A DNA stretch of 64,000 nucleotides from Domibacillus robiginosus (GCF_000966195.1 NZ_LAHL01000001.1:1-64000); one strand, 5' to 3'; positions 8,169 through 17,412 are shown, numbered from the stretch's first letter. A program made the numbers and translations. Notes: generated by a model not told the origin, from the sequence alone.

Positions 8169-8306
8169 GTTGCTCACCTCACCCGACTAATCATATCACT
8201 TAATTGAGCAGGAATGATAAAGGAATTTGTGTCAATTTAATCACTATTAAGCTATGAAAATAAAAAGCCTAAAAACCTTGCTATGACAGACTTTTCAAGC
8301 CCATAA

Positions 8307-8624
8307 ATGGTATAATTTAAGAACAATAGTATAAGGTTTCTCAATGGTGGTCAGCAAAATCCCCTTAGAAGGGGGCTAGCGCTGCGACATCTGAATACTT
8401 AGGTTTAATGTATAATGGGTAGTATCTAAAAAATCTTTATAATTAAATTTATTTGCCGTAAATCGTTTTCGACCATAAATAGCACCTAACCCAATTACAA
8501 CAAGGGATAGAGGCGATTTTCCCTGAACTTCTAAATTCCGAACCAACGATGTACGGTAAAACAGTCAGCCTTGTGTACATGTAAATCTTGTTATATAGCG
8601 ATTTACATCGAGTAAAATTAAGGG
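8307..8624 (+). promoter_or_regulatory. leader of CRISPR array 1 with extended -10 promoter
   Basis: An extended -10 (ATGG-TATAAT, 8307-8316) opens a roughly 300-base A+T-rich leader that runs into the first repeat. An almost identical ATGG-TATAATT sits in the leader of array 2 at 15795-15805. The leader side is also supported by repeat decay at the opposite, right-hand end. Confidence 0.6.
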
Positions 8625-9237
8625 GTTTTATTTGAACTTAGTGGGATATAAAGACTAAATAAAATCATAGACGATGCGCTGAAAGGAGATTTTATTTGAA
8701 CTTAGTGGGATATAAAGTTAACAATCAAAGCTACTTTGGTTAATTCAACGCGCGTTTTATTTGAACTTAGTGGGATATAAATGCAGCGCAAGACACACGT
8801 CAAGGAGTCGGTCGAGCGTTTTATTTGAACTTTTAGTGGGATATAAAGTCAACACCTGCTACTTTGGCGTTGGTTGCATTACTCGTTTTTTTTGAACTTA
8901 GTGGGATATAAAGGCAAATATTCAAGTCACACCAGCCGCACAGCAAGCCTTTTATTTGAACTTAGTGGGATATAAAACTTTTTCGCGTTTAAATATCGTA
9001 TACACTCCCTTTGTTTCCTTTGAACTTAGCGGGATATAAAGAACAATTAAAGAAACTGTACATGTTACGCGATGCTGTTTTACTTGAACTTAGTGGGATA
9101 TAAAGTAGACTTCATTCGCGATGTCTTTGACAATTGGAACGTGTTTTATTTGAACTTAGTGGGATATAAATCAAAAAGTGGAGATATATCCAATGCTTGA
9201 AGAAGAACATTTTATTTGAACTTAGCGGGATATAAAT
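8625..9237 (+). CRISPR. CRISPR array 1: ten 29-nt repeats, nine spacers, plus a degenerate eleventh repeat
   Basis: Repeats start at 8625, 8689, 8754, 8818, 8885, 8949, 9013, 9077, 9143 and 9209. The consensus starts GTTTTATTTGAACTTAG and ends TGGGATATAAAG. Spacers are 35-37 nt and all different. The fourth repeat has a 2-base insertion, and the fifth, sixth, seventh, eighth and tenth carry substitutions. A strongly decayed repeat lies at 9265-9292. The repeat length and AAAG end resemble type I-B repeats such as those of Clostridioides difficile, and fit the cas genes that follow. Transcription is rightward. Confidence 0.95.
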
Positions 9238-9287
9238 TATTAAAATTTTAGTTGTATGGAAGCTGTTTTGTATTTGTCCTTAGCGGA

Positions 9288-9320
9288 AAGTGATCATCAA
9301 GAGATGATCACTTTTTTATT
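9288..9320 (+). terminator. terminator of CRISPR array 1
   Basis: A perfect 10-bp stem (AAGTGATCAT, 9288-9297, with 9304-9313) is followed by TTTTATTT. It ends array 1 transcripts before the cas operon, so cas6 needs its own promoter in 9321-9391. Confidence 0.85.
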
Positions 9321-9391
9321 TGTAATTCTTAGAAACTAATTGTAAAATTCAAGTAATCTTTAACTGAAATTGTAATATGGAGGTGGTTTTA

Positions 9392-10120
9392 GTGCGGTTA
9401 AAAATTGAAATTAAAGCAGACAAACTTCCAGTAGCTTATCGTTTTGGTCTTTTAAGTATGATTAAGGAAGCAGTCTCGGTTTCTGATTCTCAATATGCGG
9501 AACAGCTTTTCAACAGCCATAACAGGGATATGAAGCCTTTTGCTTACAGCAGTTATTTGAAAAATTTTCGGTTTGAAGGGGAAGATATTCTCCTAGATAG
9601 CTTTTCTATTATTATTTCATCCTCAGATCTTAATTTCATGATGATGCTCTATAATGGCTTGGTCAACCGGCGGAAATATCGTTATAAAACATACGAATGG
9701 GAGCTGGGGAAAATTCAAATGCTTCCCGAAAAAACAGTGCAATCTTCTTCCGTGTTATTTCGAACCCTATCTCCGCTTTTAATTGAATCAGCTGATCAGC
9801 AGCCGCTTGCTCCGAACGATCCAGGATACGAGCGAGAGTTTAATTACTACGCCAATTTGACAGTTCAGCTAATGCTTAAGCGCCCATTAAAAAAGCAACT
9901 GACAGTCCGGCCCATGCAAATGAAGAAAATGGTCATTAAAGAAAACACTCATCATATAAACGGTGGAAACCAAGTGCTTTACTTAACCGCTTATAAAGGC
10001 ATGATCTTTGTAGAAGGAGATCCTGAAGATTTGGATTGCCTTTATAAAGCAGGAGTTTCAAGACGCAGATCTCTTGGGTTTGGTCTGCTTGATATCGAAA
10101 TGGAGGGAGTGAGAGCATGA
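9392..10120 (+). CDS. cas6: CRISPR repeat endonuclease Cas6
   Basis: Cas6 cuts the pre-crRNA inside each repeat to make mature guides. The protein has two ferredoxin-like halves and the C-terminal glycine-rich loop seen as KAGVSRRRSLGFGLLDIE, diagnostic of Cas6. I chose GTG 9392 because GGAGGTGG lies 8 bases upstream; the ATG at 9377 is inside that region. It is first in the interference operon, directly after array 1, and overlaps cas8b by 4 bases (ATGA). The general-base histidine expected in the N-terminal half is not obvious by eye. Confidence 0.88.
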   Translation: MRLKIEIKADKLPVAYRFGLLSMIKEAVSVSDSQYAEQLFNSHNRDMKPFAYSSYLKNFRFEGEDILLDSFSIIISSSDLNFMMMLYNGLVNRRKYRYKTYEWELGKIQMLPEKTVQSSSVLFRTLSPLLIESADQQPLAPNDPGYEREFNYYANLTVQLMLKRPLKKQLTVRPMQMKKMVIKENTHHINGGNQVLYLTAYKGMIFVEGDPEDLDCLYKAGVSRRRSLGFGLLDIEMEGVRA

Positions 10121-11892
10121 GCAGCTATGCTGTTGAACTTTTCAGTGAAGAATGGTTTTTTACAGCAGGCATTATTGGTTTAAAAAGGCTGTACCGTGAC
10201 GAATTGCCGATGGTGAATGGAAATCCGGCTATAACTACAGAGATGCTGGATACACTGGCTGATCATTATTTTGATCATTTGTTAAATACGTATAACATTG
10301 CACAGCGCGAAGAAAAAAGAATGCAGAAGTTATTAAACTGGGCATTGAAGAAGGAGAAAGAGGCCTTTAAGGAAATTGTCCGTCTAACATCTGAGCAGCT
10401 GAAAAAGGTTGAAAAATATTTTCCTGACCAAGCTGTCGAACTGAAAACGATCATTGCCAATATGAAAAAGCCTGAGTCATGGGAAGAGATGAAAGAATAC
10501 GCAAACAATTATCTGAACATTATGAATAATGAAGATATTAACAAAAAATTAACCCTCAATTACGTAAAGTCTCTTTATATCTCACCATTTTATGGACAAA
10601 CCAGTTTTTTGCAGAAAACTTTTGCGTCGATGACCTATGAAGAGCATATAGAGCGAATGGTGAAGGACATTGTTCAGCCTGCCCGTCTTGAAATCGAGTT
10701 TGCAGAACTGATGCAGTCAACGGAAAGTGAACAGGAAATCAAGGATTTTCTAGAGAAACACAAAGGCTACAGCGGGTTCAAAAATTGGCTGAAGGCCATT
10801 AAGAAATTAAATTTACCAGATATTCACCAATGGTTTCGTGAAAACGTATTGCCTTGCTCGTTTGTGGATTCTCTGCATGGGACTTCGAATTTTGAGGAAA
10901 TGATGTTTTTGCCGCTAGGCGTTTCCAGAGCGAATGCCACGAACTTTTTTTACGATTTTAATAAAGCAAATCCGGTGCCAATGAGTGCGGTAGCGCGACT
11001 TATCTTATTCTTATTCCCCGTGGGTGCGGCTTTTTATAATCGTCGAATTGGCGATGGGGCTGCGCAAGAAACAAGACGCTATGCAGGAATTGTCCTGAAT
11101 TCCTCCCGATTTGCGGATAATTATGATTCGAACGAAACATATCGGAATATACGGCAAGAAGGTGGTTCTTTTACAGATGCGGTTTTTGGCGTATTGGACG
11201 ATGCCAAACAAAAAGCAGATCGAAGCGAACGCTCTTTATCATTTATCGAGGTCTATACAGATGGATCAAAAAAAACAGTGCTCGATTACTATCATATGCC
11301 TTCTTATGCGGCTTCATATTTTACTTCCAAACAAAGCAATTCTTTAAGATTATTGTTTTTAAAAGAGGAAAAAGATCAATTTATCCGATCTGTTTTAAGC
11401 GGCCGCGATCCAAAACAGGAAATGTTTCGATATTTAAGACAAGCAATTCAAGAACCTCAACATAGAACAGGCGCATTTGTAACGGTCCAGCAACGGGCAA
11501 AGATCATACGTATGAGAAAAGGAGTGAATGATGAGATGGAGAAAAAACAGGACAAGCAAATCTATGTTATTTACAAACAAGGAATAAGTCTGCAAAAAGG
11601 GCTTGAAGGAAAAGCTGGATCAAATACGGGAGATGTATACCGTGCCGATGTATCAAAAAAAGTGCAGGGTATAGCTTATCGATTGCTTAATTCAGTGAAA
11701 ACAGGAAATCCCGATAGTTTCCTAGATACGGTTATGCGCCTTCATGTCGCGGCAAATCTTCCTGTTTCATCACTCTTCTTAGATGTGTTGAAAAAAGATG
11801 GTCTCGATTTCGCAACGATTGGTGGCGCCTTTATTGCAGGTCTTTTAGGCGAAGAATACAAAGAAAAATCGAAAGAGGAGGAATCAAAATGA
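10117..11892 (+). CDS. cas8b1: type I-B Cascade large subunit Cas8b1 (Cst1-like)
   Basis: This 591-residue large subunit is expected to recognise the PAM and recruit Cas3. Placement between cas6 and cas7 with ATGA overlaps, its size, and the N-terminal pattern (ELFSEEWFFTAGIIGLKRL, LADHYFDHLLN) fit the Cas8b1/Cst1 family. That family is named for a CXXC-CXXC zinc motif. Here only a single cysteine is seen in the corresponding region (LPCSFVDSLHG, about residue 247), so the zinc site appears lost. A lysine-rich tail precedes the stop. Confidence 0.82.
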   Translation: MSSYAVELFSEEWFFTAGIIGLKRLYRDELPMVNGNPAITTEMLDTLADHYFDHLLNTYNIAQREEKRMQKLLNWALKKEKEAFKEIVRLTSEQLKKVEKYFPDQAVELKTIIANMKKPESWEEMKEYANNYLNIMNNEDINKKLTLNYVKSLYISPFYGQTSFLQKTFASMTYEEHIERMVKDIVQPARLEIEFAELMQSTESEQEIKDFLEKHKGYSGFKNWLKAIKKLNLPDIHQWFRENVLPCSFVDSLHGTSNFEEMMFLPLGVSRANATNFFYDFNKANPVPMSAVARLILFLFPVGAAFYNRRIGDGAAQETRRYAGIVLNSSRFADNYDSNETYRNIRQEGGSFTDAVFGVLDDAKQKADRSERSLSFIEVYTDGSKKTVLDYYHMPSYAASYFTSKQSNSLRLLFLKEEKDQFIRSVLSGRDPKQEMFRYLRQAIQEPQHRTGAFVTVQQRAKIIRMRKGVNDEMEKKQDKQIYVIYKQGISLQKGLEGKAGSNTGDVYRADVSKKVQGIAYRLLNSVKTGNPDSFLDTVMRLHVAANLPVSSLFLDVLKKDGLDFATIGGAFIAGLLGEEYKEKSKEEESK

Positions 11893-12779
11893 GCAAGGCC
11901 ATTACAATGTCTATTATTTTTCAAGCCAACTCGTTGAATTATGGAGAAGGAATTGGCAATATTTCCGAATTAAAAAAGTTTCACCGCGCTGATGGAAATG
12001 TATATACCTTTGCTTCACGTCAAAGTATCCGGTATGACGTTGTACGCTTAGGGAATGAATGGTTTGGATGGAACCTGGATACGGTTGATAAAGCGAAAGG
12101 CACACTTCAATTTAAGGAAGACATATCGATTAACGACTCCGTTGAAATGGACTTATTCGGTTACTTAAAAACCGGAAAGCAATCAAAAAAGCGCCCTGCT
12201 GTAGCCCGTCTTTCTCATGCAGTGTCCCTAGAGCCGTATCGTAGTGATATGGAATTCCTTAATAATATGGGGTTAGCGGAACGTATTGGTGAAACACCCA
12301 ATCTCGCAAATATCGAGCAGCATGAAAGCCTATATGCATACACAATTACGCTTGATCTAAACCGTGTCGGGAAAGATATTGATGTCGAGTTGTCGGCGGA
12401 AGAAAAAACAAAACGTATCCAGGAGTTCTTAGATGTTGTTAAACTATTAAACCGCAACATTCGGGGCCGTCAGGAATCCCTTGCTCCTTTATTTGTTATC
12501 GGTGGTGTGTATAATGCGGCGAATCCATTTTTCTTAGGCAGACTGGCTTTAAATACGGATGCGAAAAAGTGGATGCTTGAAACAGATAGTTTAAAAGACA
12601 CGCTTGAAACAACGTTTGGCGGCACAGCGATTAGAGAACAGACACAAATCGGCTTTACAAAGGGTCTTTTTGCAAATGATGCTGAATTTAGTGAACTATG
12701 CGAGGCAGGAACGGTAGAAGCCTTTTTTGAAAAGGTTAAAAGGGAAGCTGCAGCTTATTATGCGGGTAGAGAACAATGA
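11889..12779 (+). CDS. cas7: type I-B Cascade backbone Cas7 (Cst2/DevR family)
   Basis: This 296-residue RAMP protein forms the crRNA-binding filament of Cascade. The start (SIIFQANSLNYGEGIGNISELKKFHRADG), the SRQSIRYDV segment and the VKLLNRNIRGRQESLAPLFVIGG segment are typical of Cst2/DevR-type Cas7. An AAAGAGGAGG-like site lies in the end of cas8b. The gene overlaps both neighbours by 4 bases, so the Cascade genes are translationally coupled. Confidence 0.9.
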   Translation: MSKAITMSIIFQANSLNYGEGIGNISELKKFHRADGNVYTFASRQSIRYDVVRLGNEWFGWNLDTVDKAKGTLQFKEDISINDSVEMDLFGYLKTGKQSKKRPAVARLSHAVSLEPYRSDMEFLNNMGLAERIGETPNLANIEQHESLYAYTITLDLNRVGKDIDVELSAEEKTKRIQEFLDVVKLLNRNIRGRQESLAPLFVIGGVYNAANPFFLGRLALNTDAKKWMLETDSLKDTLETTFGGTAIREQTQIGFTKGLFANDAEFSELCEAGTVEAFFEKVKREAAAYYAGREQ

Positions 12780-13480
12780 AAGCACTCAGGCTAAAACTGT
12801 ATCAGGAAACAGCCTGTTATAAAAAGCCACATGCACTTAAAGTATCGGAAACCTATCCGCTCCCGCCATTCGCAACCGTCAAAGGGATGCTTCACGCGGC
12901 ACTGGGAGCTACATCGCTTATTGATATGAAGCTGTGCATACAAGGAACATATGATTGTGTAATCAATGACTATCAAACACATTATTTTTTTAAGAAAGAT
13001 ACAACATTGGAGTTTGCATTGACAGCGGATGGGCTTCCAGGGGGGAGAAGAGAGTTAAAGGATATTACGACAATGCCAATTTACCGTCACTTGCTTTACG
13101 ATGTGCAGCTTGTTGTTTTCGTACAAGCAGAAGAAGAAGTGCTTAAACAGTTAAGAGATGCACTCATGAAATCAGCTTCATTTATCAGCCTGGGCCGGCA
13201 TGAAGATCTCGTTCGAATTGATGACTGTTCCATTATAGAACTTGAAGAAACAAGTAGCTGTGAACTAACACATCACGCTTTTGTGCCAGCCGCTTTTTTA
13301 AGCAGACGATTAAAGGGCATGCCGTACAAATTAAACTGGGTGTACCGCATTGTCAACGGGGTCCGTGTATGGGATAAAATTCGGGCCGATTATATTGAAA
13401 AAGGAGCCACGATCAAGTCAGGAACGAACTCAATGGTTTTTCGTGACGGTGAGGGGCACGCTGTTTTCTTCCCGTCTTAA
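12776..13480 (+). CDS. cas5: type I-B Cascade subunit Cas5
   Basis: This 234-residue protein has the N-terminal Cas5 signature: an RLKLYQETACYKKP strand, then SETYPLPPFATVKGMLHAALG. Cas5 caps the 5' handle of the crRNA. A long thumb-like insertion and an HHAFVPAAFLSRRLKGMPYKLNWVY segment follow, as in Cas5t/Cas5h proteins. It starts within the cas7 stop (ATGA) and is the last gene before a terminator-like hairpin. Confidence 0.88.
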   Translation: MKALRLKLYQETACYKKPHALKVSETYPLPPFATVKGMLHAALGATSLIDMKLCIQGTYDCVINDYQTHYFFKKDTTLEFALTADGLPGGRRELKDITTMPIYRHLLYDVQLVVFVQAEEEVLKQLRDALMKSASFISLGRHEDLVRIDDCSIIELEETSSCELTHHAFVPAAFLSRRLKGMPYKLNWVYRIVNGVRVWDKIRADYIEKGATIKSGTNSMVFRDGEGHAVFFPS

Positions 13481-13488
13481 ACACGAGG

Positions 13489-13512
13489 GGCCGGCTTTAG
13501 CCGGTCTTTTTT
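13489..13512 (+). terminator. terminator-like hairpin between cas5 and cas3
   Basis: A 7-bp G+C stem (GGCCGGC, 13489-13495, with GCCGGTC, 13500-13506, one G-U pair), a 4-base loop and six T residues lie between the cas5 stop and the cas3 ribosome site. It should reduce read-through into cas3. Confidence 0.75.
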
Positions 13513-13530
13513 CAAAGGAGAGTGAAAGAA

Positions 13531-15738
13531 GTGCTTTATGCAAAATCAAAGCCAGTTGAGTCAATTGAAGTGCATACGGCTGAACTGGTCAGTAGATATG
13601 AGGATTTACGGAAATTAAACGAAAAAAAGTATCCCATTATGAAAGAGAAGGAATGGCACCTTTTACTAACGGCTGCCCAGTACCATGATCTTGGGAAAGC
13701 TGATCCTGTTTTTCAAAATAAAATCCGCTCTTCTTTAAAAGAACCCAAGCTTCACACACCATTAAACAAATCCGTCCGTCATAACTATTTATCCCTTCTT
13801 TTTGTCCCTTATGCTGATTTAGATTTGGAAGAAGACGATGAATGCCTTCTCGTTCAGGCTATTGCCTTTCATCATGAACGAAATGAAATAGATGATAAGC
13901 AGGTATTAAGAGATATTTTTCATCAAAATGTTCTTCCTGACCTTGAAAACATACAAACGCAACTTCCTTATCCTATTTCCACTATCGATGAATCCTTTGT
14001 GCTTGATTATTTGGATGACCGTATTCGTCCTTCAGACGGCGACTTGTTTTACCGTTATATCATGATTAAGGGCTTGCTTCATCGACTTGATCACAGCGCT
14101 TCCGCCAAGCTGCCAATTGAACTGGCAACCACCTACCACGTATCAGACTTTGTAGACCGTTACTTTGAAACAGACATTAAACAGCCAAAGCGTGAATTAC
14201 AATTATTTGCAGAGGAAAATCGTAATAAGCACATTTTAGCCTTAGCGCAAACAGGTATGGGAAAAACAGAAGCCGGGTTGCTTTGGATAGGACAAGATAA
14301 AGGCTTTTTTACACTGCCGCTTCGGACCAGTATTAACGCCATGTATGACCGTGTGAAAACCAAGGTCGGTTTTTCAAAAATATCGGAGGAAGGGGAAGAA
14401 GCGATTGGTCTGCTTCATTCTTCTAGCATGGATTATTTAGAAGAAGAAAACCCCGAGCAGCAGCAAAACATTGAAATTGTATACAACCAAACCCGTCAAA
14501 TGGCCAACAAGCTTATTATTTCAACCGTTGACCAAATCATGAAATTTCCCCTTTATTACCGTGGGTTTGAAAAGGAACTAGCAACTCTTGCAGGCGCAAA
14601 GGTAGTTATTGATGAAATGCAGGCGTATGATCCACGCATTGCAGCCCTCCTTATTCGAGCGCTTGAAATGATTGACCAAGTAGGTGGCCGATTTATGATT
14701 ATGACTGCCACAATGCCACACTTATATAAAAGAGAGCTGGAGAGAGTGATGGGCAATAGTCGGATTCCACTCGCACAAAGCCAGTTTTTTGATGATAAAA
14801 TTTCACGACATCATATCCGCGTGTATAACGAAAGTATTTTGGATGCAGCAGCAGAAATAATGGAAGAAGGCGAAACAAGAAAAGTGCTTGTGATCTGTAA
14901 TACCATTGCACAAGCCATGCAGGTATACGAGAAATTAAATGAAGTGAGCGGCCACGCGTACCTGCTTCACGCGCGATTTTTGCAACGGGACCGATCTATA
15001 AAAGAAAAAGAAATTATGGATTTTGCCAACCGAGAAAACGAACCGGGCATCTGGGTGACAACGCAGCTCGTTGAAGCAAGCCTCGACATTGATTTTGATC
15101 GGCTCTATACGGAACTTTCTTCGCTGGATAGTTTATTTCAACGACTTGGGCGATGTAACCGAAAAGGAAGAAAACCGGTAGAGTTGCCGAATGTCCACGT
15201 ATATACAGCAGATGAAACAGGGCGTGACCGTATTTATGATAAAGATATTTTCGATCGAAGCAAGCAGATGATTCAAGAAGTAGATGGAACCATTTTAAAA
15301 GAATCGCAGAAAATGCAAATGATTGAAAAACTTTATGACGAGGATGATCTTGAGGGGACTGATTTCAAAAAGACCTTTCGAGATACACTTTATGAACTTC
15401 AGCATATGAGCCCATATGAAATAGATGGGAAACAGGCACAAAAATTAATGAGAGACATTAGACAAATACCGGTTATACCAAGAGAGATTTTCACGGCAGA
15501 AGCTCAAATTTTACTAGATCAATATACAACCGAAAAAGACACACAAGAAAAAAGGAAAATAAAGAGACAGATCAGCCAGCTGATGGTGAATGTTTACGAT
15601 ACTCAGCTTAAAAAAGAACCTTCTTTGTTTTCAAGAAGCGGAATTCCGGCTGATTTTGGAGAGGTTGCTATTGCTGATTTTGAGTATTCATTTGAAAAAG
15701 GCCTGGATTTAACTAAGCCATTATCGGCATTTTGGTAA
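13531..15738 (+). CDS. cas3: CRISPR nuclease-helicase Cas3
   Basis: This HD nuclease fused to an SF2 helicase degrades DNA marked by Cascade. The HD motifs visible are HTAEL (H15), HDLGK (52-56), the H of RHNYLS, and HH in AIAFHHERN. Helicase motifs are AQTGMGKTEAG (I), VVIDEMQAYDP (II), MTATMP (III) and QRLGRCNRKGR (VI). All look intact. GTG 13531 is preferred since AAAGGAG lies about 10 bases upstream; the GTG at 13522 is too close. Size (about 735 residues) is normal. It follows the hairpin at 13489, so its level may be set apart from Cascade. Confidence 0.93.
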   Translation: MLYAKSKPVESIEVHTAELVSRYEDLRKLNEKKYPIMKEKEWHLLLTAAQYHDLGKADPVFQNKIRSSLKEPKLHTPLNKSVRHNYLSLLFVPYADLDLEEDDECLLVQAIAFHHERNEIDDKQVLRDIFHQNVLPDLENIQTQLPYPISTIDESFVLDYLDDRIRPSDGDLFYRYIMIKGLLHRLDHSASAKLPIELATTYHVSDFVDRYFETDIKQPKRELQLFAEENRNKHILALAQTGMGKTEAGLLWIGQDKGFFTLPLRTSINAMYDRVKTKVGFSKISEEGEEAIGLLHSSSMDYLEEENPEQQQNIEIVYNQTRQMANKLIISTVDQIMKFPLYYRGFEKELATLAGAKVVIDEMQAYDPRIAALLIRALEMIDQVGGRFMIMTATMPHLYKRELERVMGNSRIPLAQSQFFDDKISRHHIRVYNESILDAAAEIMEEGETRKVLVICNTIAQAMQVYEKLNEVSGHAYLLHARFLQRDRSIKEKEIMDFANRENEPGIWVTTQLVEASLDIDFDRLYTELSSLDSLFQRLGRCNRKGRKPVELPNVHVYTADETGRDRIYDKDIFDRSKQMIQEVDGTILKESQKMQMIEKLYDEDDLEGTDFKKTFRDTLYELQHMSPYEIDGKQAQKLMRDIRQIPVIPREIFTAEAQILLDQYTTEKDTQEKRKIKRQISQLMVNVYDTQLKKEPSLFSRSGIPADFGEVAIADFEYSFEKGLDLTKPLSAFW

Positions 15739-15794
15739 AAGGGGGCCAACGTTACTTATGGTTTTGTGAAAAACGACTGTGATTTATTTCCTTG

Positions 15795-15993
15795 ATGGTA
15801 TAATTAGGATATGAAGGACTTATTTACAGTAGATCGATTTTTTAAATGAATAACCTTAATCCCTTTCGGGGCAAGGGAGCAAAGCAGATTTTTTAGAAAG
15901 TTGAATTTCTTTACTCTCAATCTACGGCAAATCCAGAAAGCTTGTTGCAGTGGATTTGTTGCTGTGACTGAGTTTTCTAATTTAAAAATCAGG
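15795..15993 (+). promoter_or_regulatory. leader of CRISPR array 2 with extended -10 promoter
   Basis: ATGG-TATAATT at 15795-15805 repeats the extended -10 of array 1. About 190 A+T-rich bases follow before the first repeat at 15994, including a G+C-rich segment around 15860-15885 (CCCTTTCGGGGCAAGGGAG) that can fold. Confidence 0.6.
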
Positions 15994-16539
15994 GGTTTAT
16001 TTGAACGTAGGGGGATATAAAGAGTATCGTATCCAGGCGGTTTAATATGGGCGCGAGTGTTTTATTTGAACGTAGTGGGATATAAAGACTATGACAAGTA
16101 ATACTGTACCGAGCGGAGTGGCGGTTTTATTTGAACGTAGTGGGATATAAAGAACGTAGGCGCGACGCGTGACTATGTAGATACGGAATTTTATTTGAAC
16201 GTAGTGGGATATAAAGGATGGAATGAATCCAAAAGTGCTTCAGGATAAACTAGTTTTATTTGAACATAGTGGGATATAAAGGAACGAATACGGGACGCCT
16301 GATAAAACAAGACCTCAATTTTATTTGAACATAGTGGGATATAAAGCAATGAAAAATAATGCTGTTGCCCGCGTTTCTAAAGTTTTATTTGAACGTAGTG
16401 GGATATAAAGGCGAAAGAAAAATTACACCTGGGAGGTCATCGCATGGTTTTATTTGAACGTAGTGGGATATAAAGATTGATGGCCTAGTTAGAATTGTTG
16501 ATCTAGGCTCGTTTTATTTGAACGTAGTGGAATATAATC
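15994..16539 (+). CRISPR. CRISPR array 2: nine 29-nt repeats, eight spacers
   Basis: Repeats start at 15994, 16059, 16124, 16188, 16253, 16318, 16382, 16447 and 16511. Consensus starts GTTTTATTTGAACGTAG and ends TGGGATATAAAG. It differs from array 1 by a G for T after GAAC; two repeats have GAACATAG. Spacers are 35-36 nt and unique. The last repeat has a changed 3' end (GGAATATAATC), marking the distal end. Both arrays share orientation and can be served by the same Cas6 and Cascade. Confidence 0.95.
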
Positions 16540-16662
16540 GCAGAATAAGATTGATCAGCTGCAGGAGGGTCCAGATTTTATTTTCCTCCATGATTTCATA
16601 TTTTTGAGCAAAATCAATTTTTAAAGAGTACTATTCTCAAATCAATACTTTCACCCATTAAT

Positions 16663-16698
16663 ACCTTTCATTATAAACTTAATGAAAGGTGTTTTTTA
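16663..16698 (+). terminator. terminator after CRISPR array 2
   Basis: A perfect 10-bp stem (ACCTTTCATT, 16663-16672, with 16681-16690) and an 8-base loop are followed by GTTTTTTA. Confidence 0.85.
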
Positions 16699-17262
16699 AT
16701 GTACTGCACTTTTTCATCTCATTAAATAGCGTTCGGAAATTAAAATTTTTAGACGATCTTCTTTATTTTAGATAAGTGGTTGAGTTCGTGCGAATATAGA
16801 GTCTAAAACTTAGTCTGAAATTAATGTCTTAAAAACAGCGAAATTAAAGATGTTTCATAGTGCAATATGGACATAGAGTAATACTAGAAGGGGGGTAGAA
16901 TTAAAATGAAATCCTAAAAATTCATCGTAAAGAAGTTAAATACAAAAAGGGTCAACTAATGAAAAAGTAGAGACTAAATTCTGTTTCTAGTAACGGAATA
17001 AAAATGTTTAGGTTAAGAAAAGGCCGGTCTCATACTTGTGTTTGTAAAAAAACTTGTGAAATAGACTTTTCCAATATAACTGTTAATATAAAAGCCTCTT
17101 TGGGTATTAAGTATTGTAATAATGGAAAGTATTTAATTAAGGAGTTCTTTTCTTTGTTACAAACTTATATATTTTAAAAACGAATCCTTAGAGGTGATTA
17201 ATATGGACAATAATTCCAATGTGAGATACAATAAGAAAAATATATTATTAGGAGTGATAGAC
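16699..17262. other. non-coding spacer before the toxin-antitoxin pair
   Basis: This is A+T-rich sequence with a short cysteine-containing frame starting at ATG 17004 (57 codons) that lacks a ribosome site. I do not count it as a gene. No hairpin or repeat of note is seen. The promoter for the gene pair at 17263 must lie here, but no strong boxes stand out. Confidence 0.4.
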
Positions 17263-17412
17263 ATGTCCACTGTACAACCGCTCCCTAAAGCAGTTAATCC
17301 GTCTAAAACTGAAACCCAAAAACCTCAATCCATTTCTGAATTAAGAAAAATGCTTGCTGTAAAAACTGCACCTGGGCATTCTCTTGTTCAACTTTATAGA
17401 AGAGGTCAATAA
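17263..17412 (+). CDS. small antitoxin-like protein preceding a PIN toxin
   Basis: This 49-residue protein starts at ATG 17263, eight bases after AGGAG. An upstream in-frame extension to 17194 lacks such a site. It is rich in proline, lysine and serine in its first half and ends in a short amphipathic helix (ISELRKMLAVKTA). Its stop overlaps the ATG of the PIN gene by one base. Size and coupling match an antitoxin of a VapBC-like pair, but no DNA-binding domain is recognised, so the role is inferred from context. Confidence 0.5.
   Translation: MSTVQPLPKAVNPSKTETQKPQSISELRKMLAVKTAPGHSLVQLYRRGQ

Noticed and set aside
9265-9292. Counting the eleventh repeat of array 1 as a true repeat
   Set aside because: Too many changes and only 27 bases after the previous one; reported as degenerate.
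17004-17177. 57-codon cysteine-containing frame before the PIN module
   Set aside because: No ribosome site, A+T-driven composition and no recognisable pattern.
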